DNA from: Siphonodentalium dalli
Lineage: Eukaryota > Mollusca > Scaphopoda > Gadilida > Siphonodentaliidae
DNA length: 64,000 bases
Direction of reading: 5' to 3'
Assembly: GCA_032622095.1 (NCBI GenBank)
Contig: CP136069.1
Location: 163,423,043-163,487,042 of the forward strand
The notes beneath the pieces were generated by a model that was not told the origin of the DNA, did not search any database, and saw only the letters and a list, made by a program, of their open reading frames with translations. Made by a program: the position numbers and the translations under genes. Positions 56,061-64,000 of the stretch are shown piece by piece (within the stretch, counting starts at the first letter, position 1; the number at the start of each line of letters is the position of its first letter).

Positions 56061-57399
56061 GTCGTGCAAGTTCAAGTGACTTGCTTCGGGCAAACAACCT
56101 ATAGTCGATATTGGCAATTCATTGCATTATGAAATTTCAAATTTTTTAATATTTTACCGAAGTTGGGGTTGGGTGTTTAGGATTTTGCATGCAGTTTTCA
56201 TGTTCAGATATCAAACTTTTCTTACAAAGGGCCGAACTGTGGTTGACCTAGTGGGTCTTGGTACCTCTCCGGTGGCGAATCAATGACTGCTAATCAAATA
56301 AAGAAGTACAAACCTGAATAATTGACATGGAGTTAGACCTCTAGCTGTTAGGATTGTACAGGGTTCAATCACATATAAAACTTCACTATAATTATACAGG
56401 TCCCTCCCTCCCCGGTATACAGTCAAAATCCACGTCAATAAACAAATTCAAGGCATATGAGGTACCAGGTGGGAACTTCAAAGCCGAGGGGGTGCAAATT
56501 GTATTATGCGATCTTGGGAGATTGTCCGGGTTCAAGGGGAGACCCTCTCTCCATATACATATACATATAATACTTCAGCGATTCTGACAACCCATCTAAA
56601 ATGGAATTACAAAGTCAGTTGTTGAAACAGACGATCATATTGATGGATCATAACTCGACCGCGTAGTGTGTTGTAAGAATGTCCGAAACGAGGTGTAACA
56701 TATAATGAATTCCTTTTCGGGAACAAATTAACAACTTAGAAAAAATATGTTTATCGAAGAGACAAGCTATGCTACAACTATTTAATTCGGACATAGCAGA
56801 TGCCTTCACTGTGTATTTATTTGAGTTTGATATCAATTAATAGAAGAAAACATGACAAAGAGAGCTCAAATCCAGCAAATATTTATCAAGTGGCGCAACT
56901 GAAAACCAGTGATTATTAACTAAATTAATCCAACCAAACAATCTAACCCAACAATTGAACCCAACTTCTAGAATTTTACCAAACCATTAACCCAACTTTA
57001 GATAATCCAACAATTTTGACTAATCTTTATTTTGGGTGAATGACTTCAAATGAGAATTTCTTCACGAAACAATGTACTCACAATATGAGACAATGCCTCC
57101 ACATTTATGATACTGGTATCTATATATATTTCAGTGCAAGAACCAATTATGGTCATAGACGCATCGGTCCAGGTGCTACTACGGCCGAGTAACTTAATAC
57201 ACGTGGTGACTCCAGGGCATTTTTTAAATGTACACACGCCAAGGCGTGTACATGGGTCAGCCATTAATGTCCGCGCGCGATCGGACAGCGTACTGCACCA
57301 ACGACAACACACATAGACCAATGTTGTAGGGGGAGAAGTCGGCATTTTGCATTCGGATCTTTATTCAAGGATCTCTAATGAGACTTTTCATCCTGACAA

Positions 57400-57520
57400 A
57401 CTTGGCATCTGACCGAGTTCTGATTTTTATCAGAATACCCTGACCAGGTTGCGATCCCCGGTCCGCTCGCACGAGAGACCAGTACGCTACCTCTCGGCTA
57501 CAGACTGCATGGTATATCAC
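57400..57520 (-). ncRNA. tRNA-derived SINE head
   Basis: On the minus strand, TAGCCGAGAGGTAGCGTACTGG resembles a pol III A box and CGGGGATCGCAACC a B box, about 30 nt apart as in a tRNA. The acceptor stem is not convincing and the 3' side continues into non-tRNA sequence, so a tRNA-related SINE is likelier than a functional tRNA gene. Confidence 0.5.
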
Positions 57521-57529
57521 TGACATGTA

Positions 57530-60030
57530 AGAGGAACGTTCAAAGCATAAATGTAGGTACCGAATATATCAAAGTTATTCGTTCGAAAAAAAGTTAATAT
57601 ATACGAGTTGGCAGAGGTCTCGAAACGAGACAGCTCTATTTTGAAGCTAGCGTTTCATTGACGTGTAATGCGTTCTGGGCACACATGTGGAGAGCAATCT
57701 ATTGTCTAAGACACTTCTAGACCACAGCAGTTCTATATATTTTTTTTTTTGGCGGAATGTATATATTTTGCACATATTGTATGGTAAAGATCATCGTCAA
57801 AACTGTATAATTATGACCCTATACATTATGACCCCCTAGACCATTGTCCTTAATTTTCTTAAACACCCAGAAACAATCGAAGTCGCATCCGGCATTACTT
57901 ATATATGCGCTTCCTCTGTATTATTCCTCGAGTCTACAAGTTTCGTATATGCTACTGTGGCAGAACGTACGTTGGAGATAGGTCTTCCCGGACTTCACGG
58001 TGTGTACTTTTTTTTATTTAGTCACGACAACTCATGGAACCATAGATCTGTTGGTTTATTTATTTGAACATAGCTTCGCCAGTACTGGAAAGTCTGTCCT
58101 GGCTTCTCATGTCTTCTATCTTTTGGGATCGATTAGTTATTAAAGGAGCGGAATCACTTTGGAACGACTGAACGATGAGTGAAAAATTCTCATCGCTTAT
58201 ATTGGAAAATGGTGACCTGCTTTTCCAAAATCATGTGACGATGTTATTGACCAGGTTGTCAACGGCTCGTCACTGAAGATAATTTTCATATACGATGACC
58301 AGTGCATTGTACCAAAACAAACTATAAAGTTTATATCACTGCACTGGTTTGACTGCGTGTTTTTCTGAGAACCAGCATCGAATGATCTCGTCAGAATGCT
58401 AAATACAACTATCCGACTAACAAATCATGCCTGTTTTCGTGCATCGTATGATGAAATAATAACTGATGCAATAGTGCAGCCAGGGATGTGACTCAGGCAT
58501 GGGCGCACATCGTTCTGTTACACTACACGATGCATGGACACCACACATCTAAATTACGGTTATAAATTCCCGCGAGGCAAATCCCACTATCCCGCCGCCG
58601 AAACAGCGTTGGTCGTTTGCTAGGTTATCAGAACATTGTATACTATTCCTCTGTGCCACAATTAAGTTTCGTATGCAACACATAATTACACATTGGACAC
58701 AAACCATATATACGGTTTGACAGTGTACGCGTAGGTGAAATTGTCACGTAGTTCAAGTGACTTCCGTTCGCAATGGCAACATGCACACGTTACAAGTTAC
58801 AAATACGTGTGGCTGAACCTGGTTATTATGTCTGATGGGTCGCTATGTGGAATCAATATTGATGTCACTGAACACATGGTTAATATTTATTATTAATCCC
58901 TATACTAACACTATTTCTGATCGGGCAAAAGCCATTACATGATAATCCGGAAAAAAGTTACTGGACTCCGACATCACAGAAGTCCCTAAACACACCGGTC
59001 ACCCGCGTATCACCAGCACGGTTGAGTACCTATTGGCACGGATATCCGGTCGTCTGTTAAATGTGTTGGTGTTAACAAAATGTGAGTTTATTTATTTATA
59101 TACATTTTATTTATAATTATATCCGGTTTAATATTACGAAAATAAATCCATTCCAATATTCGTGTGTGTTGATACTCTGATATGTTTGCTTTCTTTGAAT
59201 AATCTCGTTGTATTCAGTGATAACTATAGCGAAAATGGAAATAACAGTATTAATCGCTTCTTTTTTTTTACTAATAACAACTGGCGCCGAACGGATCAAA
59301 GTGACCATAATATATTATATGATGTGTACCCCACAAACCATGGTGTTAGCAGTTTCACCTGATGCATAATGCTCATGAAACAGTCTCTTGAAAAAAAACG
59401 TCGATTGAAAAAAAATTGTACCAACAACTCGGTGTCAAGTACCGTTGTTGCGGTGAGAAATACGTTTTGAGTACCAACCGACTCGGTGTTAAAGTTTCAC
59501 AAAATTGGAATGTTTCTTGAATTTAGGACACGTCGGACAGATTATAACTCTGGAACATAACATGCCATAACATGCCATTTTTCCAATTTTTTCCAGAAAT
59601 GAGATGGCAGATCATGTCCAGAGACTGTTCGGATGTCACCACTAGCGACTCTTTTTTAACACCCTGAGTGGCAGTCGAATGCGCCATCAAATACCAGCAA
59701 AATGAAGAACTAGAGTACGTAAAATTGGCATTATATCACACAACAGGACACAACGGAGACCAGCATATAACACACCCTGGACTTCCGGTTTGGTGATCTG
59801 TACGATATGACAATGTAAACAAAGCTCTTATTTCAAGAAACTTTTTGGATAAATGGAAGGACCTTTTCATATTGGATAATGACTTGGATATAAACTGTTA
59901 TTCATAGTATATTATGGTATGACTATCAATGTTTAAAAATTCCTTGTGAATTGATATTTGTGCATTCAATATAGGCGTATCGGATTCGCGCTCAAAATCA
60001 CAATTAGGCCACTAGAAATTAACTATTTGT
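57530..60030. other. No gene recognised
   Basis: Mixed AT-rich sequence. The last few hundred bases may be the 5' UTR of the L1-like element, but no boundary is visible. Confidence 0.4.
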
Positions 60031-60189
60031 TACCATGGCCGATAAAATGATAGGAAAGGACGAGGAGGCGGTGGAAGGATTTCACAAGATAAAGTAGCTC
60101 CAAAGGATAAGACAAGAAACCCATCCCGTGACCGTTCTAGGAACCCAGAGAAGAAAAGACCGCTTGAAGAAAGTTTCGGTAATGATTCA

Positions 60190-61020
60190 ATGAATGGACA
60201 GGATAGTTGTTTACAGGAACTTATGACTAAAATGAGTGGCATCGAAGAAAAGTTAACGAATCTTGCAACCAAAGCTAACATCGATAAAACTGTAGAAACG
60301 GTAGTTTCAGATAAATTCGACTTATGGAAAAAAGAGTTTCAGCAAGAAATGAAAGAGGCATTTGGAAAATGGGAAAAACGAGTTGAGGAAGCCGAAATAG
60401 AAAATGATAAAATGAGGGAAGAAATAGACCATTATAAATTTGAAAATGAAACCCTAGTTGAAGATGTTGGAAAACTTAAAAAGGAAGTTAACACCCTGAA
60501 AGTGAAAGTTTCAACACACAACACCGATCTCAATAAAATCAGAGCCGATGTTAACAGGGCCGAACAGTACTCCCGAAAAACATGTGTGAGAGTGCTCAAC
60601 ATAAAAGTAACAGGAGATGACGACGAAACGCTGACCTCCCGTTTTTGTGAAATAGTAAATTCTTCGCAAACCGAGACCAAGATAACACCAGCAGACATTA
60701 TCGCGGCTCACAGATTACCATCTCGTAACAAGGATTTGCCTCCACCGTGTATTATTAAATTCCTCAGAAATGAAGCACGGAATAAGGTATTTGATGCTAG
60801 AAAGTCAGTTGTCAACAAAACGTCAGTCAAAATCAGAGACGAGCTAACAAAGGACAATATGGATCTCATGAACAGGTTATTTGATCATCGAGCGATCAAA
60901 TTCGGCTATCACAAGAATGGACACATATGGGCGAGACTTAATGATGGCAGGAAGATGAAATTCGACATCTACGACAACATCGACGATGTAATTGCTAAAG
61001 ACACTCACAAAGCTCGTTAA
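60190..61020 (+). CDS. L1-like LINE ORF1 (RNA-binding chaperone)
   Basis: 276 residues from this ATG. A long coiled coil (about 15-120, heptads with Leu/Lys/Glu) is followed by an RRM-like region starting RAEQYSRKTCVRVLNIK (about 119-135), then a basic C-terminal domain with AAHRLPSR, PPPCIIKFLRNEARNKVF and VKIRDELT. This is the L1 ORF1p layout (trimeric RNA-binding protein). The true N-terminus may start at ATG 60034 (MADK), but a one-base frame break lies between 60034 and about 60080. The sequence between (SRDRSRNPEKKRP) is basic and in frame with ORF1, without an ATG. Mostly intact. Confidence 0.85.
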   Translation: MNGQDSCLQELMTKMSGIEEKLTNLATKANIDKTVETVVSDKFDLWKKEFQQEMKEAFGKWEKRVEEAEIENDKMREEIDHYKFENETLVEDVGKLKKEVNTLKVKVSTHNTDLNKIRADVNRAEQYSRKTCVRVLNIKVTGDDDETLTSRFCEIVNSSQTETKITPADIIAAHRLPSRNKDLPPPCIIKFLRNEARNKVFDARKSVVNKTSVKIRDELTKDNMDLMNRLFDHRAIKFGYHKNGHIWARLNDGRKMKFDIYDNIDDVIAKDTHKAR

Positions 61021-62555
61021 CTTTATAAACTATTCCCCGTTCTTCAAAAAAGAAATCAATCAAGACATTTCCTAAAGTATTGTAACATATTTTATTTTGG
61101 AATTTCAATGTAATGTTGTTATATACATGTCCATACTCCAATTGTACACACAATATTACTACACATAACTATTATCCTTATTTAATTTGAACAGTTTGCA
61201 TAAGATAAATCGCGCTATTATATCATCAAATATAAATATAATAACTTTTAACTATATTACATAGATACCGAGATACACCGTGCCAACTATGAACTATGCG
61301 TGGCCTAACTGCAACTGAGTTATCAAGGAATATTTGTGACGTCAACGCATTACACGCTTCGCGTAACACGACGCATATATGGTCATATCGCACGGCGGAC
61401 ATTGCTCAGTCCGAGATTACAAGCATAAAACATGCACTCTATAACGTAAACGAACTTCTCGTTTATAATGAACCGTTAACTTTCGGTCTCTCGCGACAGT
61501 ATTGCGTCATGGAGCGGGTGCGATACGTTTGGTGATTGGTGATACGTGCACACTGTCGCTTTTATACGCCCTATTTGAAAAAAGGTCGTATTATGTTATC
61601 AGTGTGTCCGTCCGTCTGTCTATACATCCGTCGTACCGTCTGTCTGTCCGTCTGTTAACATTTTTGGTTTTCGACCAATAACACCAGTTTGGATTATTTG
61701 ATCTGAACCAAAGTTGGTATGTGTATTTCCCAGCTAAAGACACAGGCCAAGTTCGAATATGTGTTTCGTCCAATTATTTTTACATGAGTTACGGACCTCT
61801 TTCGACTTAGAATTTGACTATCTGTTAGCATTTTTGGTTTCCGACCGATAACTCCAGTTCGGATTATGTGATCTGAACCAAAGTTGGTATATGTATTTCC
61901 CAGATAAAGATACAGACCAAGTTTGAATATGCCAATATGGGTTCCGTCCAGTTATTTTTACATGAGTTACGGCCCTTTTTCGACTTAGAAATTGACCAAT
62001 TTCATAATAATTCGGTTTCTGATCGATAACTCCAGTTTTGATTATTTGATCTGAACCAAAGCTGCTATGTGTAGTTCCCAGTTAAAACTACAGAACAAGT
62101 TCGAATTAGGTTTTGTCTAATTATTTTTACATGAGTTACGATCATTTTTCGACTAAGAATTTGACCTTATTTTGGCATTGAAATTAGGGGTATATCAGAT
62201 TTTCTTCAAATGTAAGCTCAAAGTATTATTTTATTTTGCGGCAGTACAATTCGAAATGGCTAAAGGGCGTATTTTGCCACGCCCTAGCGATGCTCTTGGT
62301 ATGTTATGCCTATATACGTGTGTGATTATAATTTAAGGTTCTCTATGTTCTATGTTCTAATTTAAGGTTCTCAATGTTTCTTGAAATATTCCCGATCATA
62401 TTAACTGGTAGTATGATTCTACAATATACTCTACTCTATACTTTATCTTTCAATCTGTCTGCTTTCACTTTTAACCCATCTATATTCTGTTTAATCCTGG
62501 TGAATTACAATTTTCAAGTTTCATGGTCAGTGTCGTATGTCAATTGTTTAAAACT
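61021..62555. other. 1.5-kb region between ORF1 and ORF2
   Basis: Much longer than the inter-ORF gap of typical L1. It holds about 3.5 units of a ~180-bp tandem repeat (61640-62200; ACCAAAGTTGGTATGTGTAT, TTTACATGAGTTACGGAC, TTCGACTTAGAATTTGAC) related to 5480-6240, bracketed by AT-rich sequence. A later insertion is suspected, or ORF2 belongs to a different copy. Confidence 0.55.
61640..62200 (+). repeat. ~180-bp tandem repeat
   Basis: Three full units and part of a fourth share GATCTGAACCAAAG, TTTCCCAG.TAAAGA and ATGAGTTACG. Phrases overlap with the 5480-6240 array, so the two are one family. Confidence 0.7.
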
Positions 62556-64000
62556 ATGTCAATTAAAGTTATGTCAATCAACTGTCAAGGTCTGGGAGAT
62601 CGCCACAAACGAAGAGATGTTTTTGAGTACTTAAAAAGTAAAAATGTCGATATATTATGTTTACAAGATACTCATTTTGATACAAAACAGGAAAATTTTA
62701 TTAGATCAGAATGGGGTTATGAATGCCATTTTTGCAATTATAACACGTCATCTCGCGGTGTGGCCATATTTTTAAGGAATACTTTTGAAAGTAAAGTTCA
62801 AAATGTGAAACGAGATAAAAACGGTAACTTTTTAGCGATAGAAGTTATTATTAATGGTACAGAATTTATATTGATAACGGTATATGGGCCCAATTCAGAT
62901 ACTCCAAATTTTTATGTTGATTTAAACACATACCTTAAAGAGAAAGATGATGCCAATTACATTATATGTGGTGATTTTAATATTGTGCCAAATCAGGAAC
63001 TTGATTCATATAACTATTTACACGTAAATAATCGAAATGCACGTAAAGTTCTTTTAAAGACAATTGAAGAAAGGAGTTTAATCGACGTTTGGAGATTACT
63101 CAATCAGAACATTAAACGTTATACGTGGCGAAAAAAGACACCTGTTAAACAAGCCAGACTGGACTATTTTCTTGTGTCGAAACATATTTTATCTTTAATT
63201 GACAAAACAGGTATCGATCCTGGATATCGAACTGACCACTCTATTACCTGGCTGGAAATCAATTTAAACGAGACCAAACGCGGCCGGGGTTACTGGAAAT
63301 TTAACAATTCTCTACTTAAAAATGCAGAATATATTAAAGAAATAAATATAGTTATTGAAAAAATTGTAAACCAATATGCCATTAAAACTGAAAATAATGG
63401 AGAAAACAATAATTCTGAAATAAGTGATCAACTGTTTTTTGAAACTCTTTTGATGGAAATAAGAAAAACTACAATCTCATTCAGTGCTAAACTTAATAAA
63501 CATAGAAACAAAGAAGAAAGAACTTTGAGGGCTGAAATAGAAAAACACGAACAACTAAATGAGATGACAACTCAAATGGAAATGCACATTGAACAATGCA
63601 AGAAAAAATTGGAAGAAATTCGTAAACACAAATTAGAAGGTATGTTGGTAAGATCACGAGCGAACTGGCTTAGTGAAGGTGAAAAACCTAGTAAATATTT
63701 TTTAAACTTAGAACAGAGACATTACATAAACAAAGCGATAAAGATATTAGAAACATCTGATGGAAAAATCGTTTCAAAGCAAGATGATATATTGTTGGAA
63801 GCCAGCAAATATTACGAACAGTTATACAAAAATAGAAACGAAGTAGTAACAATACAGGATATTAAAAAATTAATTGATCCAGTAAATAAAAACCCGATTT
63901 CAAATCATATTTCCAGTAACGCGGCTAGTCAATTGGAACAGCCTATTACATATTCTGAAACTTTATCTTACTTAAAAACAATGAAAAATAACAAAAGTCC
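62556..64000 (+). CDS. L1/Tx1-like LINE ORF2, 5' part (endonuclease and RT start), cut by window end
   Basis: Open without stop from 62505 to the window end; ATG at 62556 (MSIKVMSINCQGLG) gives the usual endonuclease start. AP-like endonuclease: INCQGLG, DILCLQDTH (Asp where Glu is usual), YGPN, ICGDFN, RLDYFLVS and RTDHS, over about residues 5-230. Then a Lys/Glu-rich helical linker, RSRANWLSEGEKPSKYFLNLE (about 365-385), and the beginning of the RT fingers. The protein nicks target DNA and primes reverse transcription there. No lesion in the visible part. It may form one element with ORF1 upstream. Confidence 0.88.
   Translation, partial: MSIKVMSINCQGLGDRHKRRDVFEYLKSKNVDILCLQDTHFDTKQENFIRSEWGYECHFCNYNTSSRGVAIFLRNTFESKVQNVKRDKNGNFLAIEVIINGTEFILITVYGPNSDTPNFYVDLNTYLKEKDDANYIICGDFNIVPNQELDSYNYLHVNNRNARKVLLKTIEERSLIDVWRLLNQNIKRYTWRKKTPVKQARLDYFLVSKHILSLIDKTGIDPGYRTDHSITWLEINLNETKRGRGYWKFNNSLLKNAEYIKEINIVIEKIVNQYAIKTENNGENNNSEISDQLFFETLLMEIRKTTISFSAKLNKHRNKEERTLRAEIEKHEQLNEMTTQMEMHIEQCKKKLEEIRKHKLEGMLVRSRANWLSEGEKPSKYFLNLEQRHYINKAIKILETSDGKIVSKQDDILLEASKYYEQLYKNRNEVVTIQDIKKLIDPVNKNPISNHISSNAASQLEQPITYSETLSYLKTMKNNKS

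Larger units (their letters stand above)
54175..57045. mobile_element. Element with GTTGGGTTA-repeat inverted ends
   Basis: The left side (54180-54415) has loosely spaced GTTGGGTTA/AACCCAAC motifs, and the right side (56900-57045) has the reverse-complement set (AACCCAACTT, AACCCAACAAT). Between them lie a nested CGTTCCAAACGACGGATTTT repeat and a satellite. No transposase is seen. The boundaries are approximate, and a Foldback-like element is one reading. Confidence 0.4.

Noticed and set aside
57046-57345. 99-codon Cys-containing minus-strand ORF
   Set aside because: Cysteine spacing fits no family I recognise and no splice framing supports it; part is a small TGTACACACGCC/GGCGTGTACA hairpin.

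Overview
The window is AT-rich metazoan DNA, most likely from a marine invertebrate (a deuterostome or lophotrochozoan; I cannot narrow it further). It has no bacterial-style gene density. It holds abundant DNA-transposon relics with recognisable target-site duplications, minisatellites, long-tailed non-LTR families, a CR1/L2-like LINE that starts with a 2A-like peptide, and an L1/Tx1-like LINE. The only host-gene signal I can support is one probable Sushi/CCP exon on the minus strand near 16.5-16.7 kb.

Layout. 1-9.4 kb: foldback MITEs, a hAT-type nonautonomous element with a perfect 8-bp duplication, a 17-bp minisatellite and ~165-bp tandem families. 9.4-15.3 kb: a 5.9-kb element with very long terminal inverted repeats around an internal ~190-bp tandem array. 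15.3-29.8 kb: further MITEs (several families in TTAA targets), the CCP exon and non-LTR-like repeats that begin ACTAGAAGG. 29.85-48.08 kb: a CR1/L2-like LINE on the minus strand, split by a 14.85-kb LTR retrotransposon. 48-60 kb: an 882-bp tandem duplication, satellites, a GTTGGGTTA-ended element and a tRNA-like SINE head. 60-64 kb: an L1/Tx1-like LINE whose ORF2 runs off the window.

The centrepiece is the LTR element at 30547-45396 (Ty3/Gypsy, Metaviridae-like, env-bearing). Its two 456-bp LTRs read as identical and it is flanked by CAGT on both sides, so the insertion is young. On the plus strand it carries a small pre-gag ORF, gag, a textbook -1 frameshift signal (TTTAAAC, 5-nt spacer, 11-bp stem), pol (PR-RT-RNaseH-IN), a small ORF overlapping the end of pol, and an F-like env with a furin-type site. 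A strong splice donor in the leader and an acceptor just before env suggest a spliced env mRNA.

Between pol and env lies an unusual ~4.2-kb spacer. It holds two diverged copies of a small gene in ANTISENSE orientation. Each copy has a TATA box upstream of its ATG and a C-rich tandem array on its downstream side. In the best-aligned block the two antisense proteins keep residues while their codons differ synonymously, which points to selection on the antisense frame. I know of no described family matching these proteins; they are the best candidate here for an undescribed system.
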